Position numbers and translations under genes: made by a program. From contig PJAB01000200.1 in the NCBI GenBank assembly GCA_002887195.1, positions 1-34,677 on the forward strand: a stretch of 34,677 nucleotides of DNA, written 5' to 3'. The notes beneath the pieces are model-generated. The model saw nothing but the letters and a program-made list of their open reading frames with translations. It was not told the DNA's origin and ran no database searches. Within the stretch, counting starts at the first letter, position 1. Each line of letters starts with the position of its first letter. Positions 1 to 9,801 of the stretch are shown piece after piece. This stretch comes from Chrysochromulina parva (lineage: Eukaryota; Haptophyta; Prymnesiales; Chrysochromulinaceae).

Positions 1-1
1 C

Positions 2-1744
2 GTGCGGCTCATGGACGCCGCGGTGAGGGCGCTGATCGCGGCGCCGCCGCTGGAGGCGGCGGAGGTGCGGGCGGGCTTGGATGCGCACCGCACGGGCGCG
101 AGTGCGAGCGTGGTGGCGACTGTCATGCATCGGCTCGCGGACCTCAATGCGGCGGACGAGGCCATTAGGGCGATCCTGAGCCTGCCGCCGTCGCATTGGA
201 GGAAGCTGCTCGAGAGCGTACCCACGGATCCGAAGCCACCACAGGGCTTGGAGACATCCGATGGTCCTCCAAGTTCGCCGATGTCGACGCAGAGCGGCAT
301 CGTCAGAATGCCCATGGGAAACCTGTCCAAGATGGGACTTGCCGAGATGGAAAAATCGGCGGCGCTCTTGTGTTATGCTGACCTGTCGGCCGCCGCGTCG
401 CAGTACGGCCCGCGCGCGAGTCGCAGCATGCGCACTGCCGTTGCGGATATGGCGCTCTCCCAACTGCTGTTGCCTTGGCTTGGCACGAAGGGGGAGGCGA
501 ATGAGTACATGCTGGCAGCTCTCGAGCTACACGGCCAGTACGCGACTGAGCCAATGATCGTCGGGCTGCTCGAAAAGTGGCGGCGGCTCGATAAAAAGTC
601 ACTCGAGCTTGGCCGCCCGAGGCTCGAGCGACTTTCCATGGGCGGGCTGCTCGTCGAAAAGGGACCGAAGAAGAAGAGTTGGACACACCTGGTGTACGAT
701 AAAGTGACCGCGGGCTTCCAGGCTGCCTTTGGCGAGGTTACTGACAAGTCGGATTCGGGGCTGGAGGCGGCGTTTGCCTTGGTGGGCACGAACAGAAGTG
801 GCAAGATCGATGCCGCCGAGATGAAGGCGTACTTCCAGAGTGAGTACGGAAAGGAACTGGACGATCAGACCATCAACGAGATGATGACGGCCGCGGACAT
901 TGACGAGGACGGAGAGATGAGCCTCGCCGAGTTCAAGACTATCATACGCGCCTCCAAGATACCTATGGTGTCGAAGGCAGCTCCGGTGTCGAAAGGGTCG
1001 AAGTCGAAGAAGGCGGCGGGCATTGTCGCAGCCGAAGCCAAGCCCCTCAACTCGCTGGCACAGGCGCTGGCGCCGCCGACGGCGGCGGCCCCTTCGCCTC
1101 CTCCTTCGACGCCCGCGGCTAGTTCGAACGGCAACTCGCCGACAGATAGGGCTCACTCGCCGCAGCGTTCTTCACCGCAGCCCTCTTCACCGCAGCGCTC
1201 TTCACCCGACAGAATCACATCTGGGATGCCTGCATCCGATGGCATCACAGAGCCGAGCCTTTTCGAGCCGTCGGGAGCAGTCGAGCAGGCGGCAGCAACT
1301 CAGCCGGCGACGGTGGACGCTGTCGGCAACACTGATGAGCTCGTGCAGAGGGCAGAAGCACCGGTACAGCGTCGCTGGCAGCAGTGGACGCAGCAGGTAG
1401 CGGCTTCGAACGCTCTTGTGAAGCAGCTGCCCTTGCCGGAGGGCTGGAGGCAGGGCATGGCACCGAATGGGTCCCAATGGATCCCCTACTACTACAATAC
1501 CAGCACCGGCACCACGCAGTGGGAGCGACCATACGAGCCGGCGGTCATTACGGCACAAGCGGTCATCACTGTACCGGCGGTCGCCGCGGAGCCCAGCAAC
1601 AACAGTGACAAGGGAGCGACAGCGAAGCCTTTCAAGGAGCCAGTACCCTTACGGACGGAATGGCGGCAGGCCAGGGCTCCTAATGGACTCACCTACTATT
1701 ATAATGCGATCACGAACGCGACGCAGTGGGAGCCGCCCACTTAA
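2..1744 (+). CDS. EF-hand and tandem WW-domain protein, 5' partial
   Basis: The frame is open from the left edge, so the true start lies outside the window or is the ATG at 11; it ends at TAA 1742-1744. A helical N-terminal part of about 230 residues is followed by an EF-hand pair around residues 250-320. The first loop (GTNRSGKIDAAE) has Gly where the first Ca-ligating Asp normally sits and is probably weak. The second (DIDEDGEMSLAE) is canonical. A Ser/Pro/Gln-rich linker with SSPQRSSPQ-type repeats follows. Two WW domains close the protein: the first at about residues 477-511 (GW...YYYN...TTQW.RP), the second at about 553-579 (EW...TYYYN..TNATQWEPP). WW domains bind proline-rich or phospho-Ser/Pro ligands, so a Ca-responsive adaptor is a reasonable inference. 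The specific orthologue is not recognised. The second WW domain ends only one residue before the stop. Confidence 0.8.
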   Translation: MRLMDAAVRALIAAPPLEAAEVRAGLDAHRTGASASVVATVMHRLADLNAADEAIRAILSLPPSHWRKLLESVPTDPKPPQGLETSDGPPSSPMSTQSGIVRMPMGNLSKMGLAEMEKSAALLCYADLSAAASQYGPRASRSMRTAVADMALSQLLLPWLGTKGEANEYMLAALELHGQYATEPMIVGLLEKWRRLDKKSLELGRPRLERLSMGGLLVEKGPKKKSWTHLVYDKVTAGFQAAFGEVTDKSDSGLEAAFALVGTNRSGKIDAAEMKAYFQSEYGKELDDQTINEMMTAADIDEDGEMSLAEFKTIIRASKIPMVSKAAPVSKGSKSKKAAGIVAAEAKPLNSLAQALAPPTAAAPSPPPSTPAASSNGNSPTDRAHSPQRSSPQPSSPQRSSPDRITSGMPASDGITEPSLFEPSGAVEQAAATQPATVDAVGNTDELVQRAEAPVQRRWQQWTQQVAASNALVKQLPLPEGWRQGMAPNGSQWIPYYYNTSTGTTQWERPYEPAVITAQAVITVPAVAAEPSNNSDKGATAKPFKEPVPLRTEWRQARAPNGLTYYYNAITNATQWEPPT

Positions 1745-1777
1745 TTAACGAGCGCGACGCAGTGGGAGCCGTCCATG
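1712..1777 (+). repeat. 36-bp in-frame tandem duplication spanning the stop codon
   Basis: The segment beginning at 1712 (encoding TNATQWEPPT, stop) recurs at 1748, exactly 36 bp later and in the same frame, where it reads TSATQWEPSM. The stop at 1742 falls inside the first copy. The second copy looks like an orphaned WW-domain tail now lying in the 3' untranslated region. Confidence 0.8.
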
Positions 1778-1813
1778 AGTCATGGAGCACAAGGAAATGA
1801 TGGGGCACAACTA

Positions 1814-2116
1814 CAAGGAACACACAAGGAACACACAGGTGAACTTACTTACAAGAGCACATCAAGAAGGGGAAACAAGACAAGGACGGACAGGAGCAGC
1901 AAGGAACAGCAAGGAACACGAGAAACACACAGGTGAACTTACTTACAAGAGCACATCAAGAAGGGGAAACAAGACAAGGACGGACAGGAGCAGCAAGGAA
2001 CAGCAAGGAACACGAGGAACACACAGGTGAACTTACTTACAAGAGCACATCAAGAAGGGGAAACAAGACAAGGACGGACAGGAGCAGCAAGGAGCAGCAA
2101 GGAACACGAACAGGTT
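1814..2116 (+). repeat. 94-bp minisatellite, about 3 copies
   Basis: The word GAACTTACTTACAAGAGCAC begins at 1841, 1935 and 2029, so the period is exactly 94 bp. Copies one and two are almost identical; the third is shortened near its end (about 2110). A partial unit precedes the first copy (1814-1840). The composition is A/G-rich on the + strand, unlike the GC-rich coding DNA around it. 94 is not a multiple of 3, so the short open frames here shift from copy to copy and are not protein-like. It lies between the convergent WW/EF-hand and POLQ-like genes. Confidence 0.9.
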
Positions 2117-2360
2117 TCACAGACCTCTAGCCCAGCGTAGCCGTACGAGTGCGTAGATTGAATCGGGTATGACAGATTGACGACATGCTCTGTGCGACTG
2201 TGACATAGTGTCTCGGCTCGCTCGCGGCTCGCGCAATCCGGAACCGAAGCACTCGACTTTAGGTATATACACCAGGTAGCAGGTTTTGATAAACTTGGAA
2301 AACAACCCCCGCCCTCACTATAAGCACCGTCATGCGTCGTATCTACGGCTATACCACAGT
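2117..2360. other. short intergenic segment between convergent genes
   Basis: This is the 3' flank of the minus-strand POLQ-like gene and of the repeat tract. I see no RNA gene, clear hairpin or conserved frame in it. Confidence 0.5.
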
Positions 2361-5300
2361 CTATACCAGCACCTCGAGCTCAACGTGAAGCCGCACACTC
2401 AAGTGGAGGAGCTTGGTCACCTCCTCGATGGACGCATCCATCGCGTTTTGCATCCTGCTTTGCGCCACGTCTTGCGCGGTTGCAGATTGGACACACCCGC
2501 TTTGCGGCACGAGCTCAAAGAGGAGCTCGTCGTGGCAGTGCAAGAGCAGCACCGGGTGATAGCAGGAAGGTGCGCTCCCGGGCCCCACCCCCCCGGCAAT
2601 CCGAGGGGTGAGCTTGGCAAGCAGAGCGGTGGTCACGTCAGCTGCGCACGCCCGGCAGGCGTCGCCAAGCAGCGCCGCCTCTGCAGCTGCGCGCTCGCGC
2701 TCGCACGGAGCCGCGCGTAGACTTGCGACGTGATAGCGCCCTCCGAGCGTTCGCACTCGGCCGCTGTTGTCCCTGGCCTCACGGATGAGCCGGCTGTGGT
2801 ACTCGAGGACACCGGGAAAGGCCGCGAGCAGCGAGCTGATGACAGCGAGCTGTCCAGCCGGTCTTGACGGAACAGCGAGCTCTCCAGCCGGTCTTGGCGC
2901 GAGCGCCTGGTCGCACGCGTCGACGCCGATGCCAGCGGCGTCCACGAGCTGGACATCAGAGTCGACACTGCTGCGCTCGAGGGCCCCGTGCAGCATCGCC
3001 TCCATAAGCTGATCGTGGTCAGGCTCGTGCAGTGCGGGGGGTACGACGGCGCCGCCGAGCACGCCGCCCCAGAGCCGCGCCATCACCTCCTGTACGTGCA
3101 CGCTCATGCGAGAAGGGGCCTGCGTCGCCAGCACCGCCGTGGCGGTGCTTTCGTCGTGAGCGCGCCAGTGCGCAGCGGTGGCCATGAGGATCTCCGAGGG
3201 TGTGTGCGCCAGCACGGCCTCAAGAAGTGCGCGCTCCTGGCTGCCGTGGGCGAGCAAGCGGAGCATGAGCAGCGGAAGGCGCACGCGGATCAATCTGGAT
3301 GCGCCCCCGGCGTTCGGGCGCACACAGTCGCGGAGCGCGCGAGCCAGCGAGCGCTGTGGCGAGCTCTGTGGCGGCGCGGGCGTTGGATCGTAATTGGGAT
3401 CGTAATCGGAGCCATCGGCCGCGGCCGGGGGCGTCTGGCTAGGCGACGCCTCCAGCATTGGATGCTCGATGGCGGCCAGAGTGAGGAGTGAGGCAAGCGG
3501 CAGGTGTTGCGTCACGAGCAGCCCCTGGCGCGCACACGGCACGAGGTGCAGCGCCAACGAGAGCCGTCTGCATTGCTCGCCAATGGGCGCCGTAGCGGGC
3601 GCATGCTCGCCTTCGGGTGCCGTTGCGGGCGCAGCACCCAGCGCCTCGAGGGCACGTTCTGTCACGTCGCCATCGGGCGCCGCCGCGGGCGCAGCGCACA
3701 GCGCCTCGAGGGCACGTACTGTCACATCGCTCCGTCGCCATCGATAGAGCACGCCGCTCGCCACGCAGCCGCCGAGGAAGCTCCGGTAGAGCGTCGCGTC
3801 GCTCGCGACCACCGCGCTCGGCCGGCCTTCAGCCCTGGCGCGCCGTCGGTCTGTAGGGCTCACGTAGGTGATGGGCCGGTACTCGGGCGAGCGCAGCTTC
3901 TCACCTTGCGCATGCAGCTGTGAGTCGGCGCCCAGAGCAGCGCTCAGCTGCGCGAGGGCCCACGCGTCCTCTAGCGCCTCGGTCGGTTGGGCCTCGTGCG
4001 TGCCGTCGCCTTCATCGTTCATCACGTCCTCCATCAAATCCTCCGCCTCGGCCTCCGCCTCCGCTGCGCCCACCTCCTTCGCCGCCGCCTCCGCCGCCGC
4101 CTCCTCTGCCGCCTCGTCCATCTCCTCCGTTTCGTCCAACTCCCCCGAGTAGGCGCCCACTGCCGTTGCTGCACCGTGTCCGATCGCCGGCTCCAGATCC
4201 ATCGGAACCGGTGCCACTACCCTCGTCCCTCTGCGACGTGCTCGGGCAGCGCGTGACAAGCGGGTGGCCTCACGGCGCACGCTAGCAAGTCGCAGACGCT
4301 CCGCCTCAAGCAATGCATGCAACTGCTCGACACTCAGGGCCAGCCGTGTCGGAAGGCGGCGAAGAGCGCCGTGTTGGTACCCCGGCGCCGCTGCTCCCAT
4401 CGCCGCCGCTAGTTCCAGCGCCGCCGCGTCCGCCGCCGATGCCTGCACTACCGGTACCAACCCGCTCAGCGCGGCGCTCGGCGCATCCGTCGGTACAGCG
4501 GCGGGCGCGGCGGCGGGAGCGGCGGCGGGCGCGGCGGCGGGCGCGGCGGCGGGCGCGGCGGCGGGCGCGCGCAGCAGATGAGCTGCGTGAAGCAAGGGAG
4601 AGAGGAGCTCCAACAACGGCCGATGCAGCTGCTTCTCCTTGAAGTCGACTGCCGTGCACCTAGTCCAGGCACATTCCTGCGCTGCCTGCAAGCAGCACAG
4701 CTCCTCGTCGGTACAGCCAGCGCCCGCCCTAGCCAACGGCTCGTACGCTGGCCCCTGGAGCATGAGGAGCTGCGCGAGCGTGGGGGGAACGTCGGTGGGC
4801 GTGCCGGCAGCACCGCCTGCAGCACCGCCGACGTGGCCCATGGGCGCGAGAAGGGCCGCCATCAGCCGCACGTCGAGAATCGGACCGCGCAGCTCGATCC
4901 CCTCCGCCTCCAGGAGTTCAAGCAGTTGGGTCGCGCGACAGCAGACCTTCTTGGGGCATGCCTCACTCGAGCCGTCCGCGGCGAGACGCCGCGCCAGCGC
5001 CTGCCGAGGCGACTCCACCGCGCACGCGCCTCCTACTGCCGATGCCACCGCGGCGCCCACCGCGGCGCCTTTCTCGAGAGGCAGCCAGTAGACGGTGGGG
5101 GGCCCGTAGACGGTGGTGTCCCAGCACACAGCCACTCCCGCGAGGCGCGCCGTCGCGGGTTGCGCGGGGTACACGAGTGCTGCCTCGGCCGTGGGCGGCG
5201 CATCCGCGGCGGGCGCCGTGGCGGGCGGCACATCTTCGGCGAGCGGCTCGGCGAGCGTTTCGTCCAATGGCAGCGCCACGAGGCAGAATGCTGGCTTCGC

Positions 5301-8300
5301 CTCCCACTCGCGGAGGAAGGCGATCCACGCGTCGGCATCCGTCGTGGGCGTGGCCATCGTAAAGGGTAGACGCCTGCCGACATTGGAGCCGCCGCCGCCG
5401 CCGCCGCCGCCGCTGAGCTTCGCATACAACTGCCGGAACCGGAGTCCATCAGCGCCGAGCTGATCGAGGTCATCTCTCTCGAGTTGGAGATCGAGCTGGA
5501 GCCGCTTGCGCGCCGCCTCGTGGATGAGGCGTGCATGCTTGCGCAGCATGCCTTCCTCGAGCACCGCGCCAGGCGCGCCACGCAGGGCGCGCAGGATTGC
5601 TTCGGCTCCGTCACTCGCTGCGAGCTTCTCAATGGTTCCGAGTCCGGCCCGCACGAGTGCGTGCGCGCGTGGCAGCTTGACGAACGGGAGGGCGAGCAGC
5701 GGCTTGAGGTCGTAATCGGCCGCGCCGCGCTCGAGTCGCTCTTGCCACGTGGCGATTGTGTGCGCCACGTCGCCCCACCCAAGCTCCTCGCAGAAGGTGC
5801 GCACCTGCGCTGTGTACTGTGCTGCACGCGTCTCAAGGGCTTGCAGCTGCCCCAGCTCGAGGCCGTACCGATCTGCCACGAGCTCGGGCGCGACGCCACG
5901 GTGCAGCTCGCGCAACGTGAGCGCGTCGAGGGTGCGTTGGTGAGTGCGGCGCATCTGCTGCTCGTGCGCGGTCGGCCTGGCTCCGCCGCCACCTCCGCAG
6001 CTCGCGCGCTGCACGAGCCACTCTTGCACGACGTAACCGCTCTGGTGCAGCAACTGCTTCTCGGCGGGCAGCAGCCCGCCTTCTCGGCGGATGGCTTCGT
6101 CGAGCTTGCGCCACATGATGTCGCCCGCGCCGTCCGAACGGCTCCCGTGGGAGTGACCCAGTGCACCATCGAAGGGCTCTTGCATGGGCGTGAGCAGGAT
6201 GGTCAGGTGAAGCGTAGAGTCGGTGACGAAACGCGCGAGCACCTGACGAAGCGTATGTAGCAGGTAGACGCCATCCGAGGGGCGCAAGCTGCCAAGGTAC
6301 ACCGCCTTGCCGAACAGCGTCGGCTTCCATCGCATCTCGTCGGCACTCTGAAAGAGGTTTAGCAGCGGCCGGCCTCGCTGCTGCTGCCGCTCAGCCGCGG
6401 TGCTCGCATCGACGTACGGCCTGCGCAGCCAATGGCACGCCGCATCGAGGTTGGCGTGCAGGGCCCGGCGCAGCTCAAGCCGCTCCGCACGCCCTGCCGC
6501 CGCCGCCGCCGCCGTCGCCGCCGCCGCCGCCGCCGCCGCCTCCCCGCCGCCAGCCGCCTCCGCCGCGCTCGCGGGCGCATCGGACGGCGCGGGCAGCTCC
6601 GGCACATTGCTCGTAGCGGGCTCGGCACAGAGCGCGGCGGCAAACGTCAGCTGCGCCAGCTGCTGGAGCTCCTCGGGCGTGCTAGCGATGCCGGAGGCGA
6701 CCGCTTCGAGAATGAATCGCTGGCATGCGGTCGGATGCCGCCAGAGGGGTGGCGCTGGCTCGGGTACGGCCGCCGGCCTTGCTGGCACTGGGTGCGGGGG
6801 CGGAGCCGGAGCCTCGGATGGAGGCGGCGCCTCGGATGGGGGCGGCGCCGAGGTAGCGGTCTTCAGTGCGATGGGTGCCCTGGGGGGCGGGTGGCGCCCG
6901 AGGAGAAGCGAGGTGAGTTTCGTCATCGGGCTCGCCATGAGCGCACATACCTTGTCTCGATCGCGCGGGCCCGCGACCACGAAGACCTCGCCCAGCTCGC
7001 ACAGCCCCGCACGCCCTGCGCGTCCCGCCATCTGCCGATAGCTGATCGGCTGCAGCAGCACGCCCGCCTGGTCGTACGGCGAAGGCAGGATCACGCGACG
7101 GGCGGGCAGGTTGACGCCCGCGGCGAGCGTGGTCGTCGCGCACAGCACGCGCAGCGTGCGCTTGCGGAAGGCTTCTTCAATCGCACTCTTCTCGTTGAGT
7201 CCGAGGCCCGCGTGGTGCAAGGCCACGCCGTGTGGCACGGTGCGCGTGTACAGCTCGAGGGTGCGCGCCGTGGGCGACGCGGCTCGGAGCCTCTCGAGCA
7301 GCGTGCACCGCGCAGCCATGCGAGCGGGAGTGACGAGAGCCGCCTCAGGCAGCGCGACCTCGAAGGCGCGCGCAAGCGCGTCGGCGCACTGGGCCGTCTT
7401 GGCTTTGGTCGCGCAGAAGATGAGCACCTCCGCCCCGTCGCGCACAGCTTCGCATGCGAGCGCGACCGTTGATGCCCACTCGCCCTTGCCGCTGCTGCTG
7501 CCGCCGGCGCCGGCACCGGCGCCGGCGCCGGCGCCGTTGGTGCCACCCTGGCCAGCGCCGGTGGGCGCAAGCACGGCTGCGGGCAGCAAGCTCCGCTCGT
7601 GTCGCAGAATCGCCGCAGCCTCGACGTACTGCCAAACGTCGAGAAGCTCAGTGCTGGGCTGCACGAGCGCCGTCCCGGGCGCGCCAGGTCGGGCAGACAT
7701 GCGCCCGCCACAACCCCCGCCTGTCGCCGCAGCGACCGGTGCTGGCGTCGGTAGCAGCGCGGGGGCAACGACGTACTGCGTGAGGGGCACGGGACGCTCC
7801 TCGCTCACGTATAAGGCCGCGCCGAGCCAGCTGGCGAGCACTTCGGGGTTGCCGAGCGTCGCAGACATGACGACAATCTGAGGACCACCGCCGCCGCCCT
7901 TGGTGCCGCTTCCGCTGCCATGGGTGAGGGCACGTGCCGGCGCGCTGCTCGCGGGATGGCGCGCCGCACGCATCGCGAGCTTGTGCCGCTCCGCGCGAAG
8001 CAGCGTGAGCAGGTTCTCGATCGCATGGCCGCGCGATGGGTCTGCCAGCATGTGCACCTCGTCGACTACGACGATGCCGAGCTCGCGAAGTCCTTCGGGC
8101 ATCTCGAGCATCCGATGCACCACTGCGCTCGCGCGCTCGATGGTACACACGAGCAGGTCCACGTCGCCGTCGAAGCCGTTCCGGCTGCGCGCGCCGTGGC
8201 TCGCCTCCACGCGCAGCTTGCCCGCAGCCCCCGGCCGACCGGCGCGACGGCCAGTCGTGGGCAGGCTGCGCAATAGGCGCGTGAGCCGCTCGGTGACCTC

Positions 8301-8973
8301 CTCAACCATCGAGACGTATGGCAGCACGAGCAGACCCTTCTGGCGCCGCTGCAGCGCGCGGCACAGCAGTACATCCGCGACGAGCGACTTGCCGCCAGAA
8401 GTGGGCGTCGAGTACACGAGGTTGCGCCCGTCGAGCACGCCCTCGGTACCCAACAGGCATGCATGCTGCCATGGGTAGAGGCGGTGCACGCCGAGCTCCT
8501 CGTACGCTGCCACCACCGAGGTGCGCAGCCCGCAGCCGCCCGTGCCCAGCGCCGCGCGCACGCTCAGGTGCGCGTCCGCCTCGGCCGCGCGGCTGCGCGA
8601 CTCACCTCGAGCTAGGGCGGCGGCGGTCACCTCGACCGAGGCCGACGCGTCCACGAGCGGCGAGGCAGCTACGCTCGCCGAGGCAGTGTGAAGTACCTGT
8701 GTGAAGTTCGCCGGCGCGCCGGAGATGCCGGCAGCGGAGGCGGAGGCGGGAGCGACCGCTGCGCACGGCGCGTGCGAACCGAACGGCGGAGAAGACACGC
8801 ATACAGACAGCTGGCCTGGCATGGGGGCGACGGGCGCGGCGACGGGAGCGGCCGGCGGTGGCACCTCGGCGGGAGCGACTGAGGGTCCAGTCAGGTCATC
8901 GATCCCGAGCCACCAGTCGCGGTCGTCCACCACCGTCGAGGGGTCTGATAGGGCCATGGGCTCATCGTCCGCA

Positions 8974-9039
<66 letters not shown>

Positions 9040-9743
9040 AGCGGCAGCAGTGGCGGCGGGTTTGATCGCAACAGCGCGAGCTGCGGTTGCGGGAGCGGAG
9101 TTGGTGGAAACGGCAGTGGCGGCGGCTGCGGTTGCGGACGCGGCGGTGGTGGCGACGGCGTGCGGGGTCGCTTGCGCTGGCTCGACGGCACGTGCTGCAG
9201 CGAAGACAACATCGGCGTCAGGGCTAGGGACTCGATCTGATTCGGTGGTGGCGTTGAAGGCAGCACCAGAGACGTGGGAGGAGGTGTGCTGCACGCGGAG
9301 CTCGACGAGATCTGCCGCTCCTGCTCCACGCGCTCGAGCACTTCGAGCAAGACCGCGTCCGGAAGGTCCTCCAAGAAAGTCGGTGAAGCACATGCGGCGG
9401 GTGGCAGCGGCAGCGTCGATGGCGGCTGCTCCACGGCGGATGAGAAGTTGAGCAACACGCCATCCTGCTTGCTTGCCCACGAGTCATCGTCCCAAATGAA
9501 GGTAGGACATTGCTTGCGGCCGCGAGGCATCTCCTCGCAGCGCCAGAAAAAGCGGAGGTAGTTCTCCGATTCCTGGTTGTACACCTGCCAATGCTTCATC
9601 GATGAGCGCGGATGGAGTCTGCAAGTTGGCGGCTTGCGCGCAACTTTCGGCTCAAGCTTTGGGCCGTCTGAATAAGGCCTCGCTGCCTGGAAGAGACTCG
9701 CCAGCGGGTCGTACGGCGTCGAAGTCGGCTGTGTTGCGTCCAT
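2361..9743 (-). CDS. POLQ: DNA polymerase theta-like helicase-polymerase with N-terminal GRF zinc finger
   Basis: This 2460-codon frame has the POLQ order: helicase, linker, exonuclease-like region, family-A polymerase. Residues 41-87 form a GRF-type zinc finger (C41, H44, C69, C79, then FIWDDD). A polyproline run lies near residue 240. The SF2 helicase has motif I TPTSGGKS (about 445), II DEVH (about 560), III SATLGNPE and VI QMAGRAGRAG (about 905), followed by the POLQ-like RFILEAVASGIASTPEEL and a helix-hairpin-helix segment. The C-terminal part aligns by eye to the polymerase fold and keeps motif C HDELLFE (about 2403-2409). Motif A reads VRLPLLMLRLLAH instead of ADYSQLELRILAH (Arg2155 at the catalytic Asp), and the O-helix RxxxK...YG residues are not preserved. 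POLQ acts in microhomology-mediated end joining. Here the helicase looks intact and the polymerase doubtful. No intron is needed to read the frame. Confidence 0.88.
4498..4569 (-). repeat. 12-bp coding minisatellite in the POLQ-like gene
   Basis: Six near-perfect 12-bp units (GCGGCGGGCGCG on the + strand) encode the APAA-type repeats that separate the exonuclease-like and polymerase-like regions. Each unit adds four residues, so length changes would keep the frame. Confidence 0.85.
8974..9039 (-). repeat. (GGC)22 trinucleotide run encoding polyproline
   Basis: Twenty-two uninterrupted GGC triplets on the + strand read as CCG/GCC-type codons for the long proline run near residue 240 of the POLQ-like protein, between the zinc finger and the helicase. 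A pure triplet run like this is likely to vary in length between alleles and to be difficult for assembly. Confidence 0.9.
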
Positions 9744-9801
9744 GATGTGTGGCCGAGCGCTTCCGCTTGCCTTTTTGAAGCTTCGATGATGGCGCGAAAA
9801 A
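9744..9801. promoter_or_regulatory. 58-bp divergent promoter region with E2F-like site
   Basis: Only 58 bp separate the POLQ-like ATG (9743, minus) from the first possible TauE/SafE ATG (9802, plus). The minus strand carries TTTCGCGC (9792-9799), a perfect match to the E2F consensus TTTSSCGC, about 50 bp upstream of the POLQ-like start. E2F sites are typical of S-phase DNA replication and repair genes. Use of this site in this organism is inference. Confidence 0.45.

Noticed and set aside
1841..2110. CRISPR-like array
   Set aside because: Units are contiguous 94-bp repeats without unique spacers, in eukaryotic DNA.
1782..2130. Two short frames within the 94-bp minisatellite
   Set aside because: The repeat period is not a multiple of three, and the frames merely follow the repeat.
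5033..6169. 378-codon minus-strand frame inside the POLQ-like gene
   Set aside because: It overlaps the POLQ-like frame, which has the helicase and polymerase motifs. The shifted frame is Arg/Ser-rich and motif-free.
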